From assembly GCF_040371755.1 (NCBI RefSeq), contig NZ_BAABWE010000004.1, positions 62,001-126,000 on the forward strand: a stretch of 64,000 nucleotides of DNA, written 5' to 3'. Shown piece by piece: positions 25,842 through 33,826 of the stretch. Within the stretch, counting starts at the first letter, position 1, and each line of letters begins with the position of its first letter. This stretch comes from Bermanella sp040371755 (GTDB lineage Bacteria; Pseudomonadota; Gammaproteobacteria; Pseudomonadales; Oceanobacteraceae). The position numbers and the translations under genes are program-made. The notes beneath the pieces were generated by a model. It had not been told where the DNA came from, did no database searches, and saw only the letters and a program-made list of their open reading frames with translations.

Positions 25842-26438
25842 ATGTTTCGTTTTTTAAGTACAATGAGTTTATTACTTGCGTTGGTTTTACCTGCTCAAGC
25901 ACAAGATACTAATCCAAAATCGGTGGTTAAATCGGTATCGGATGTGGTTCTGTCTGAAATTCTTGAGAATAAACCCAAGTTAGAGCAAGGTCCTGAGTTT
26001 TTACTTAACTTAGTAGAAAGCCACATGTTGCCGATTATTGATCAAGAGCGTATGTCTAAATTGGCATTGGGGCAGCACTGGAGTAGCATTAACGACGAAC
26101 AAAAAGTGAAGTTTACAGAAGGTTTTAAGCGTTTATTAGTTAAAACTTATGCTGGCGCATTTAAAGCGTATACGGGCCAAGATGTGACATACGGCGATAC
26201 TCGTTTTAATAAAACGAAAGACAAAGCCATTGTTACTTCATATATTCATGTGGCAGGTGGTTCTCCTGTGAATTTACAGTATCGTTTATATCAAAAATCC
26301 CCTACCCAGTGGTTAGTATATGATGCCACCATCGCAGGTTTGGGTTTAATTCGTACTTATCGCGCCCAATTTAACGATCAAATTGCTCGTGATGGCATTG
26401 ATGCCACCATCGCTCAATTGAACGCAGTGGAGCTTTAA
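25842..26438 (+). CDS. MlaC/Ttg2D-type periplasmic phospholipid-binding protein
   Basis: A 198-aa protein with a signal peptide (MFRFLSTMSLLLALVLPAQA) and the MlaC fold signatures MSKLALGQHWSSINDEQKVKFTEGF, LLVKTYAGAF and WLVYDATIAGLGLIRTYRAQF. MlaC ferries phospholipids between outer and inner membrane complexes. No mlaA, mlaD, mlaE or mlaF lies nearby, so this is either a relocated mlaC or a paralogue. A weak terminator follows. Confidence 0.88.
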   Translation: MFRFLSTMSLLLALVLPAQAQDTNPKSVVKSVSDVVLSEILENKPKLEQGPEFLLNLVESHMLPIIDQERMSKLALGQHWSSINDEQKVKFTEGFKRLLVKTYAGAFKAYTGQDVTYGDTRFNKTKDKAIVTSYIHVAGGSPVNLQYRLYQKSPTQWLVYDATIAGLGLIRTYRAQFNDQIARDGIDATIAQLNAVEL

Positions 26439-26461
26439 CCCTTTTACTATTCGATTCTCAT

Positions 26462-26489
26462 AACTACAGGTTATATAAGGCCTGTAGTT
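26462..26489 (+). terminator. Probable terminator after the mlaC-like gene
   Basis: AACTACAGG and CCTGTAGTT form a 9-bp perfect stem around a 10-base loop, followed by TTGATTT. The T-tract is short. Confidence 0.55.
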
Positions 26490-26574
26490 TGATTTGAAAT
26501 AGATTACAGCCTAATCTCAAAGGATAAGAGGGCTTTTACCTTTGTTGTTTACAGGCTTTTGGAACATATCTTAT

Positions 26575-27120
26575 ATGGCCAAGTATTGGCGTCATATATG
26601 CTTGGCTATTGTGGCGACTGGATGTCTCACTTTTGGATCCAGTAACGCGTTCAGCGAGCTTAATACATATCAAATCAAATCCGCTTATTTATACCAAATA
26701 AGTAAATTTGTATTTTGGCCCGAGCAAAAAAAGCAAAGTGATTATTTCAACTTATGCATATTGGGCGAGAATACTTATGGCGGTAATTTACAGAAAATGG
26801 AGGCGCGAACCGTATTTAATAAGCCCATTCGCTTGTTATCTGTCTCAAGTTATGAGAAATCTGCTGATTGTCATTTATTGATCCTTACCAATCCTTCTAA
26901 AATAAATTCCAGTGCATTTCAACAGTGGTTGAGTAAGCATGCTGTGCTTACGGTTGCCGATGATGCCGAGCATATTGATAAAGCCATGGTGGCGTTTGTA
27001 CTGGAAAACCAAAGGGTGCGATTGCATATAAATATTGGTTTAGCAAAGCAATCGGGCTTGTCTTTTGCGGCAAACTTACTTGAAGTTGCGAGTAAAGTGA
27101 AAACAGGAGACCAGCAATGA
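26575..27120 (+). CDS. YfiR-like periplasmic protein (DUF4154)
   Basis: A 181-aa protein with an N-terminal signal peptide and a YfiR-family domain (IKSAYLYQISKFVFWPE, RLLSVSSYEKSADCHLLIL, FVLENQRVRLHINIGLAKQ). In Pseudomonas YfiR sits in the periplasm and represses the diguanylate cyclase YfiN. The stop overlaps the ATG of the GGDEF-EAL gene by four bases, so a sensor-effector pair is strongly suggested. The ATG at 26575 is preferred over an upstream TTG because it gives a typical signal peptide. Confidence 0.88.
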   Translation: MAKYWRHICLAIVATGCLTFGSSNAFSELNTYQIKSAYLYQISKFVFWPEQKKQSDYFNLCILGENTYGGNLQKMEARTVFNKPIRLLSVSSYEKSADCHLLILTNPSKINSSAFQQWLSKHAVLTVADDAEHIDKAMVAFVLENQRVRLHINIGLAKQSGLSFAANLLEVASKVKTGDQQ

Positions 27121-29522
27121 AATGGTTTCCCTCCTTACACTTAAAAACCAAGCTTATTGGCAGTATTGTGATTACCGCCGTATTAGCAATATTGGTCAGC
27201 AGTTTTGCCTTAGTGCGCTACGATCGAGTGCAAGAAATCAAAGGCATCACTGAAGACATGAGTATCCTTGCAGGTATTATCGCTAACCGTAGTACGGCGG
27301 CGCTAATTTTTGGTGATGCTAGGCAAGCCCAGTCAAACCTCAAAGCCTTAGGGGAAAACTCCAATGTATTAATGGCTTGTATTTATGACAGCGGTCAGCA
27401 AGTGTTTGCTGTACATCATTTTACTCATTTGGATCAAAAGCCATGCCCTGAAAATCCTATGGAATCAGCGTTAAATTTGGGAGAAACGGTCGAAATATTT
27501 GAGCCAATTGAATTAGATGGGTTGTCTGTGGGCACACTCTATATGAGCCTAAGTTTAGAAAGCCTGAATAAACGCTGGCAGCAACAACTCGTATTTATCG
27601 CCTTGGTAATTATGGGCGTGGTGTTGCTGTCTATGATACTGGCTAAATATTTACAGTACTTGTTGCTTAAACCCATTCAAAAGATCACTAAAACAGCACG
27701 GGACATCACTGAACAGCAAGACTATAGTCTGCGCGCTGAAAAAGAAGTAAAAGACGAAATAGGTGACATGGCTGATGTATTTAATGGCATGTTGAATAAA
27801 ATTGAAACCGAAACCGCCCGACTCTATTCAAGCGAAGAGAAATTTAGGCAGCTAGCTACCCTATCCCCAGTGGGGATTTTCCAAATAGATTTAAAGCATC
27901 AAATTACCTATGTAAATAGCCGTTGGATTGAAATCACTGGGATTAACGAGTCGCTGACCAGTTTAGAATATTGGTTGAGCCGCATTCGTTCGGAAGATCG
28001 CCGCCGTACCTTAAAAGCTTGGAGTGCATTGATTCAAAGCCATCAAGAGTTTGTTGTAGAGGTCGGCTTTGAAAAACACGGGGAAATAACATGGACCATT
28101 ATAGAAGCCAGCGTATTACACGATGGCAAGGGAGATGTTTATGGTTACATGGGGGCAATCAGCGACATTACAGACTTAAAAAATGCACAGCTTCAAATGG
28201 AAAACCTTGCATTCTATGACCCGCTAACGGGCCTTTCTAATCGTCGATTATTTCAAGACCGTTTAATTAAAGCCGTTGCTGAAAGTAAGCGCAGGCGTAC
28301 TTTTGTAGCGTTACTATTTTTAGACCTTGATCAGTTTAAACGAATTAATGATAGCTTGGGGCATGATGCAGGTGATCAACTGTTGGTAGAAACAGCCAAT
28401 CGTCTACGTGAAAATGTACGTGAAACCGATACGGTCAGTCGCATCGGTGGAGATGAGTTCACCGTATTATTAAGCGATGTGGACTCCACTCATGGCGTAC
28501 GCCATATAGCAGATAAGGTCCTCAAAGCCTTGAGCCAGCCTATCACCCTTAAAAACCAACCAATTATTAATACAGTGAGTATTGGTATTACCATGGCCCC
28601 TACCGATGCTAGTGATGCTAATAAGCTCATGCGTAACGCGGATATGGCCATGTATAGAGCAAAAGCCATGGGCCGTAATAATTTCCAATTCTTCTCTGAA
28701 GATATGAATAATGAAATGATGGGCTACTTAGAAATCGAAAAAGATTTACGTCATGCGGTCAATAATGATGAAGAATTTGTAGTCTATTATCAGCCTAAAA
28801 TAGACTTACTCAGTTACAAGTTTATTGGCGTGGAGGCACTGCTACGCTGGAAGCCTAAAGGCAAAGACATGATCCCGCCTGATCGGTTTATTCCTGTGGC
28901 AGAAGAAAGCGGACTGATTATTCCAATTGGTAAATTTGTTTTCCGTAAGAGTTTACTGCAAGTTAAACATTTGATGGATATTGGCATTTGGCCAGAGAAC
29001 GCAAAAGTGGCGGTGAATTTATCAGCAAGGCAGTTTAGTGATCCAAACTTAATTAACGACCTTGTTGATACCATTGAAATGACAGGGTTTCCGGTGGAGA
29101 ACATTGAGCTAGAAATAACTGAAAGTACTTTAATGGATCATGTGGAAAACGCTATTTTCACCATGCGTAAAGTAAAAGAAATGGGCATATCAATTGCCAT
29201 TGATGACTTTGGTACAGGCTATTCTTCATTAAGTTATTTGAAACGTTTCCCTATTGATGTATTAAAAGTAGACCGTTCATTTGTAATGGACATTCCAAAC
29301 GATGTGAGTGATATGGAAATTACCGCAGCGGTTATCGCCATGGCGCATAAATTGAATCTGCGAGTCGTTGCAGAAGGCATCGAAACCAAAGAACAAATCG
29401 ACTTTCTGCGTGCTAACCGCTGTGAATATGGACAAGGTTATTTGATTGCCCGCCCAATGCCATCAGCCGAGTTAGAGTCTTACATCCAAAGACCTATTGA
29501 GGTAGGCTTGCTGTCTTTGTAG
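27117..29522 (+). CDS. Membrane GGDEF-EAL protein partnered with a YfiR-like protein
   Basis: An 801-aa c-di-GMP enzyme. Order: TM1 (about 14-32), a periplasmic CHASE8-like domain, TM2 (about 155-178), HAMP, PAS (about 240-355), GGDEF and EAL. The GGDEF domain has an intact SRIGGDEF active site, preceded five residues earlier by RETD, an I-site (RxxD). The EAL domain has EALLRW, EITEST and DDFGTGYSSLSYL, so phosphodiesterase residues are present. YfiN itself lacks PAS and EAL, so this is an extended relative. The net activity cannot be predicted. Confidence 0.92.
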   Translation: MKWFPSLHLKTKLIGSIVITAVLAILVSSFALVRYDRVQEIKGITEDMSILAGIIANRSTAALIFGDARQAQSNLKALGENSNVLMACIYDSGQQVFAVHHFTHLDQKPCPENPMESALNLGETVEIFEPIELDGLSVGTLYMSLSLESLNKRWQQQLVFIALVIMGVVLLSMILAKYLQYLLLKPIQKITKTARDITEQQDYSLRAEKEVKDEIGDMADVFNGMLNKIETETARLYSSEEKFRQLATLSPVGIFQIDLKHQITYVNSRWIEITGINESLTSLEYWLSRIRSEDRRRTLKAWSALIQSHQEFVVEVGFEKHGEITWTIIEASVLHDGKGDVYGYMGAISDITDLKNAQLQMENLAFYDPLTGLSNRRLFQDRLIKAVAESKRRRTFVALLFLDLDQFKRINDSLGHDAGDQLLVETANRLRENVRETDTVSRIGGDEFTVLLSDVDSTHGVRHIADKVLKALSQPITLKNQPIINTVSIGITMAPTDASDANKLMRNADMAMYRAKAMGRNNFQFFSEDMNNEMMGYLEIEKDLRHAVNNDEEFVVYYQPKIDLLSYKFIGVEALLRWKPKGKDMIPPDRFIPVAEESGLIIPIGKFVFRKSLLQVKHLMDIGIWPENAKVAVNLSARQFSDPNLINDLVDTIEMTGFPVENIELEITESTLMDHVENAIFTMRKVKEMGISIAIDDFGTGYSSLSYLKRFPIDVLKVDRSFVMDIPNDVSDMEITAAVIAMAHKLNLRVVAEGIETKEQIDFLRANRCEYGQGYLIARPMPSAELESYIQRPIEVGLLSL

Positions 29523-29537
29523 TTAGTAAGCCTTTTC

Positions 29538-30572
29538 ATGAGCTCATCGGATTTTTCCAAAGCCGTATTAAGTTGGTTTGACCAGCACGGTCGTCACGAT
29601 TTACCTTGGCAAAGCACCAAAACCCCTTACCGTGTGTGGGTGTCTGAAATCATGTTGCAGCAAACCCAAGTGGTTACTGTGATTCCTTACTACCAGCGCT
29701 TTATGGCGTCGTTTCCTACGGTTCAAGACTTAGCAAATGCCAGTACAGACGAAGTGTTGCATCACTGGACAGGGTTAGGCTACTACGCCCGTGCACGCAA
29801 TTTACACAAATGTGCGCAAACAGTGGTAGAGCAATATGGCGGTGAATTTCCTCAAACCGTTGAAGCACTAGAAAGCCTATCAGGAATTGGCCGCAGCACG
29901 GCAGGAGCCATTGCCAGCATTAGTATGGGAAAACATGCCGCCATTTTAGACGGCAACGTAAAGCGAGTTTTGAGCCGCTTTCATGCCATTGAAGGCTGGC
30001 CTGGAAACAAAAAAGTGGCCGACAGTATGTGGGAGATTGCAGAACGGTATACACCTGCAAAGCGAACCGGGGACTACACCCAAGCCATGATGGATTTAGG
30101 GGCTACTTTATGTACGCGCAGTAAACCTAAATGCCAAATCTGTCCTTTAGTGACTCAATGTGAAGCCTATGCTTTAGGTCGAGTAAAAGACTTTCCTCAC
30201 AGCAAACCTAAAAAAGAAAAGCCTATTAAAAGCGTCAGGCTGTTAATGTTACAACATGAACAAGATGTACTACTGCAACAGCAACCCAGTAGTGGTATTT
30301 GGGGAGGGTTGTGGATATTTCCGCAGCAGTCTCTTGATGACGAACTATTTGATCATCCACTACTAATACAGCAAGACATTAATGGAGTGGAGCATAGTGA
30401 CGTATTCCGCCATACTTTTAGTCACTATCATTTGGATATTCACCCTATAAAGGTGAAGCTAAACGCAAAAATTGATCAGGTAGCCCAATCTCCTACGCTT
30501 TGGTATAACCTTGCGCAGCCAGCCAGTGTGGGTTTAGCTGCCCCCGTGAAAAAATTATTGGAAAGTTTATGA
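29538..30572 (+). CDS. mutY: Adenine DNA glycosylase MutY
   Basis: MutY removes adenine mispaired with 8-oxoguanine. The 344-aa protein has the catalytic Glu in WVSEIMLQQTQV, the helix-hairpin-helix LSGIGRSTAGAIASI, the catalytic Asp in ILDGNVKRVLSR, the [4Fe-4S] cluster CxxxxxxCxxCxxxxxC (CTRSKPKCQICPLVTQC), and a C-terminal NUDIX-like domain that recognises 8-oxoG. Its stop overlaps the yggX start by four bases. Confidence 0.96.
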   Translation: MSSSDFSKAVLSWFDQHGRHDLPWQSTKTPYRVWVSEIMLQQTQVVTVIPYYQRFMASFPTVQDLANASTDEVLHHWTGLGYYARARNLHKCAQTVVEQYGGEFPQTVEALESLSGIGRSTAGAIASISMGKHAAILDGNVKRVLSRFHAIEGWPGNKKVADSMWEIAERYTPAKRTGDYTQAMMDLGATLCTRSKPKCQICPLVTQCEAYALGRVKDFPHSKPKKEKPIKSVRLLMLQHEQDVLLQQQPSSGIWGGLWIFPQQSLDDELFDHPLLIQQDINGVEHSDVFRHTFSHYHLDIHPIKVKLNAKIDQVAQSPTLWYNLAQPASVGLAAPVKKLLESL

Positions 30573-30844
30573 GTCGCACCGTTTATTGCCGTCGTTTTAA
30601 CAAAGAACTCGAAGGATTAGAAAAGCCGCCGTTTCCCGGCCCAAAAGGGCAGGATGTATACGATCATGTCAGCAAACAAGCATGGCTTGACTGGTTAGAG
30701 CACCAAACACGCATAATCAACGAGCAACACCTAAATATGATGGACATGACCAGCCGCAAATACTTACAAGGGCAAATGGCCAAGTTCTTTGCTGGCGAAG
30801 AAGTGGACCAAGCAGAAGGCTATAAAGAGGAAGACAAAGATTAA
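30569..30844 (+). CDS. yggX: Fe(II) trafficking protein YggX
   Basis: YggX helps protect Fe-S clusters from oxidation. The 91-aa protein has the family N-terminus SRTVYCRRFNKELEGLEKPP with the conserved Cys, and the SKQAWLDWLEHQT and MKAKFF-like QMAKFFAGEE segments. The ATGA overlap with mutY and this gene order are standard in gammaproteobacteria. Confidence 0.96.
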   Translation: MSRTVYCRRFNKELEGLEKPPFPGPKGQDVYDHVSKQAWLDWLEHQTRIINEQHLNMMDMTSRKYLQGQMAKFFAGEEVDQAEGYKEEDKD

Positions 30845-30882
30845 GTGGCTGAAAACTAAGCGAATTTTTATAGTTTATAGGG

Positions 30883-30911
30883 TTGACACTTATCCTGAAT
30901 ACAGGTTTAAT
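30883..30911 (+). promoter_or_regulatory. Sigma-70 promoter of tRNA-Phe
   Basis: A consensus -35 TTGACA (30883-30888) and a TTTAAT -10 (30906-30911) with exactly 17 bases between them, 37 bases before the tRNA 5' end. The stretch after the -10 is ACGCCACC, a GC-rich discriminator typical of stable-RNA promoters under stringent control. Confidence 0.85.
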
Positions 30912-30948
30912 ACGCCACCTCAACGAGGCCAAGGCCTTTAGTTGATAT

Positions 30949-31024
30949 GCCCAGATAGCTCAGTCGGTAGAGCAGAGGATTGAAAATCCTCGTGTCGGTG
31001 GTTCGATTCCGCCTCTGGGCACCA
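30949..31024 (+). tRNA. tRNA-Phe (GAA)
   Basis: A 76-base tRNA that folds as a complete cloverleaf: acceptor GCCCAGA pairing with TCTGGGC, D-arm GCTC...GAGC, anticodon stem GAGGA/TCCTC with the loop TTGAAAA (anticodon GAA at 30982-30984), and a GGTTCGATTCC T-arm. The discriminator is A and CCA is encoded. It has its own promoter and terminator. Confidence 0.98.
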
Positions 31025-31034
31025 TCCTAATTTT

Positions 31035-31061
31035 AAATCCTCGCTTCTAGCGGGGATTTTT
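31035..31061 (+). terminator. Terminator after tRNA-Phe
   Basis: AAATCCTCGC and GCGGGGATTT pair (one G-T) around a TTCTA loop, with a T-run. It starts 11 bases after the tRNA. Confidence 0.9.
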
Positions 31062-31142
31062 CGTTTTAGAACACCTTAAATTAAATTCTTTGCCCAGTGG
31101 ACGGATGAGAACCACCGCGCTTCGACACAATCTTTCTAATAC

Positions 31143-31270
31143 GTGAGATGTAAAATGGGAGACGTAAGACGCGTCTGAAGTATCCGTTTTGTCTTTTGTT
31201 CTTAAAGGTTCGACGTGATCTTCAACTGTAGGATGGTGTTAGGTCGAGCGAAGCGAGGCCGTAACCTATC
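31143..31270 (+). repeat. Heptamer tract followed by a REP-like unit downstream of tRNA-Phe
   Basis: 31143-31172 reads GTGAGAT, GTAAAAT, GGGAGAC, GTAAGAC, GC in seven-base register. 31228-31270 is a REP-like unit (GTAGGATGG-TTAGGTCGAGCG...CGTAACCTATC), followed by an ATTCCGG piece near 31292. The rest of 31062-31381 shows no gene. The blocks are the same as those in the his gaps, in a different arrangement. Confidence 0.65.
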
Positions 31271-31381
31271 ACTCTGGTAAGCTTTTAACGAAATAGATTC
31301 CGGCTTTCACTCCAGTAAGGAACCATCCAGAACTTCTCAAAAGCAGTTACATGAGATGGTTTTTTCTTGCCAGTTGTTCAT

Positions 31382-31528
31382 TTATTTTTCAGTTAGTTTT
31401 TTCAGCAGCACCTGATATTTCTTATAGCTTTCCATATCGCCTTTCTTGTAAGCAAGACGCGCCATTTCTTCAAGTTTGAGGCGTACATAATAGCGTGCGA
31501 TTGCTTTGGATATGTTACTAGTAATCAT
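31382..31528 (-). CDS. Possible 48-aa basic protein, DUF6435-like
   Basis: An ATG-to-TAA frame encoding 48 residues rich in Lys and Tyr, predicted fully helical. The core ARLAYKKGDMESYKKYQVLL resembles the C-terminal part of small DUF6435-type proteins (...RNGDI..Y..L). The N-terminal segment typical of that family is missing, so it may be truncated. No clear ribosome site is visible, and confidence that it is expressed is modest. Confidence 0.4.
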   Translation of the reverse strand: MITSNISKAIARYYVRLKLEEMARLAYKKGDMESYKKYQVLLKKLTEK

Positions 31529-31552
31529 ACTGGGCTAACTTAACTCAACATC

Positions 31553-31802
31553 TATTAATCATAGGTGAAAACTTTCATAAGACTGAATTCAGGGTATGCG
31601 GTTACTATTTACAGCCTTGCTTTGAATGTGGCTATCGTGGCACTCTGGGCGTACTAAAAATAATAAAATCAAACAGGTATTAATCATAGGTGAAAACTTT
31701 CATAAGACTGAATTCAGGGTATGCGGTTACTATTTACAGCCTTGCTTTGAATGTGGCTATCGTGGCACTCTGGGCGTACTAAAAATAATAAAATCAAACA
31801 GG
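31553..31802 (+). repeat. Perfect 125-bp tandem duplication upstream of the SDR gene
   Basis: 31553-31677 and 31678-31802 are identical over 125 bases and directly adjacent. The second copy ends six bases before the SDR ATG. The two copies therefore duplicate the whole promoter-leader region. The unit has no evident coding role, since 125 is not a multiple of three. Confidence 0.97.
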
Positions 31803-31808
31803 TTCTCT

Positions 31809-32594
31809 ATGTCAGTTGTCTGGATCACCGGAGCCTCCTCCGGTATTGGCGAAGCTCTCGCTAAAGAATACTCAAAACAAGGTCATCAGTTAGTGCTTTC
31901 TGCTCGTCGTGAAGCGGAGTTACAGCGTGTAAAAGGGGTTTGCTTAAAGTTGGGTTTATCCGATGCGGATGTGCTTGTACTGCCGATGGATGTGACAGAG
32001 CATGACTCAATGGCGGAAAAAGTATTTGCGGTGACGGCTCATTTCAAAACCATTGATGTATTGATCAATAACGCGGGTATTTCTCAGCGTTCTTTATGTT
32101 TGGATACCGATCTTTCTGTTTATAAAACCTTATTAGATGTGGATGTGCTAGGGCAAATTGCCCTGACTAAACAGGTACTGCCGATTATGGTGAAGCAGGG
32201 TTCTGGCCACATTGCAGTGACTTCCAGCGTGGCAGGTAAAGTGGGTGTTAAACTGCGTACCGGTTATTGTGCGGCTAAACATGCGGTGATGGGCTTTTTT
32301 GATGCCTTGCGTGTTGAGGTGGCTCAGTACGGAATACAGGTGAGCACCATTACCCCAGGGTTCATTAAAACCGATGTATCTAAAAATGCGGTGACAGGCA
32401 GTGGCAAGAGTTTTGGTATTGACGATGATGACATCGCCAACGGCATGGATGTGAACAAATGCGCTGGGATTATTGTTCGTCAAATGAATAAAGGCAGAAA
32501 GGAAATAGCGGTGGGCGAAGGCAAATCCATGTTGGCTTTGAAGATTAAGCGGTTTTTCCCCAATTTGGCGTTCAAACTGGCCGCCAAAGCATAA
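31809..32594 (+). CDS. Short-chain dehydrogenase/reductase (SDR)
   Basis: A 261-aa classical SDR with the NAD(P)-binding TGASSGIGE near residue 8, NNAG, the catalytic Ser in VTSSVAGKVG and the YxxxK pair in GYCAAKHAV. The AxRR after strand 2 (LSARREAEL) suggests NADP preference. It resembles the DHRS7-like group. The substrate is unknown. The ATG at 31809 is chosen because the TGASSGIG motif then lies at the usual distance from the N-terminus. The leader is duplicated. Confidence 0.88.
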   Translation: MSVVWITGASSGIGEALAKEYSKQGHQLVLSARREAELQRVKGVCLKLGLSDADVLVLPMDVTEHDSMAEKVFAVTAHFKTIDVLINNAGISQRSLCLDTDLSVYKTLLDVDVLGQIALTKQVLPIMVKQGSGHIAVTSSVAGKVGVKLRTGYCAAKHAVMGFFDALRVEVAQYGIQVSTITPGFIKTDVSKNAVTGSGKSFGIDDDDIANGMDVNKCAGIIVRQMNKGRKEIAVGEGKSMLALKIKRFFPNLAFKLAAKA

Positions 32595-32652
32595 CGATTT
32601 TAATTAGATTCATATTGGCGGCAACTATGGGTTCACCTGCGGTTAATAGCGA

Positions 32653-33630
32653 CTATTCCGGCCTTGGAGCATAAGCAAATACATCACTTAGCATTTGAGT
32701 CTGCTTAAAACCGTGTTTCTCTAAACCCGTTAATACGCTGTACACAAAATTAGGGCCGCCGCAGGCCACTGCTTTTATGTTTTTTAACGTAGTGAGTTCA
32801 TTAGTGATGGCGTCTTCAACGGCTTCGTCTTGGCAAATGGCTTGGTAATGGATCAAACCTTGTTCGGCCCAAGTGTGTGCCAATGTTGAGTAAAACCCAG
32901 ACTCTTCTTTGTTGATCCAGTATAAATAAATAGCACTGTGTTGATGTTTGAGCTGTTCTTCAATCATGGCTTTGGCTTGAGCGAAGCCTGTGCCCGCCAC
33001 TATAAATACCAATGGATCATGAAGATTGAATTGGTCGGCTTCTGTTTTTAACCATACATCCCCTTTAGGCAAACGTGCGCGCACAGTGGGTTCGTTTTTT
33101 AAATGCTCGATGATGGTTTGGCTAGATTGGTTGTCACTGCTGACACCAATGTGAAGCTCTATGTGGCGATCATTAGGCGCACTGGCGATGGTGAAAGGGT
33201 ATTCGCCGCCGTCGATTAAGAGTTCAAGATATTGCCCGGCATGGTAGCTAATAGGCTTGCCTGCTGGGGCTAATAAGTCCACCTGATAAACCTCTTCGTT
33301 TAATGGGGTGATGTCTTTTATTTGAAATGCAACGTGTTGCAGGGCAATTTCGCCAGGTCCTAGCACCTTGTCTAGCTCCAATATTAGGTCGCTGCAGGGT
33401 TTTGATACGCAGCAAAGTAATGGGTTTGCATCGGGATGATCCGCGTTGCGTTTGCCTTGAGGTGTGTTGACAACCCCTGCAATCAAATGAGCGCGGCAAA
33501 TTTCGCACACGCCATTATCGCAACTTTTACGAATGGTGATGCCCGCCTTTGTGGCGGCATCCAAAATGCTTTCGTTTTCTTGGGCGGTAAATACCAGCCC
33601 TTTTGGTTGAATCAGTATTTGGTGTGTCAT
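32653..33630 (-). CDS. Ferredoxin-type NAD(P)H flavin/CDP-6-deoxy-glucoseen-reductase-like oxidoreductase
   Basis: A 325-aa protein with an N-terminal plant-type [2Fe-2S] ferredoxin domain (CDNGVCEIC plus a distal Cys in LLCCVSKPC), then an FAD domain (YPFTIASAPN) and an NAD domain (VFIVAGTGFAQAKAMIE). Such three-part reductases pass electrons from NAD(P)H to a partner. In Pseudomonas an equivalent gene lies beside ubiD. The ATG at 33630 has an AGAGGAG ribosome site. The partner is unknown. Confidence 0.85.
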   Translation of the reverse strand: MTHQILIQPKGLVFTAQENESILDAATKAGITIRKSCDNGVCEICRAHLIAGVVNTPQGKRNADHPDANPLLCCVSKPCSDLILELDKVLGPGEIALQHVAFQIKDITPLNEEVYQVDLLAPAGKPISYHAGQYLELLIDGGEYPFTIASAPNDRHIELHIGVSSDNQSSQTIIEHLKNEPTVRARLPKGDVWLKTEADQFNLHDPLVFIVAGTGFAQAKAMIEEQLKHQHSAIYLYWINKEESGFYSTLAHTWAEQGLIHYQAICQDEAVEDAITNELTTLKNIKAVACGGPNFVYSVLTGLEKHGFKQTQMLSDVFAYAPRPE

Positions 33631-33826
33631 GGGCTCCTCTGGCCAATACGGCATGACTCTGCACATTCCGCGCCCGCTGGGGCCTTACTAGAAACCCACT
33701 TTCTGTGTTGATTTTTTTTGATTTAATCCATTAGATCTTTAAAAATTCGCCTTGAACTTGAATGTTTATTAAGGCCATCTATTAAGGCCAGAGTTTATTC
33801 CGTATTGGCCAGCGGAGCCCTTAAGT

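Noticed and set aside
31626..31808. N-terminal extension of the SDR protein through the duplicated leader
   Set aside because: The extension is translated from a tandem DNA duplication, has no SDR similarity, and the internal ATG at 31809 places the NAD motif at the normal position.
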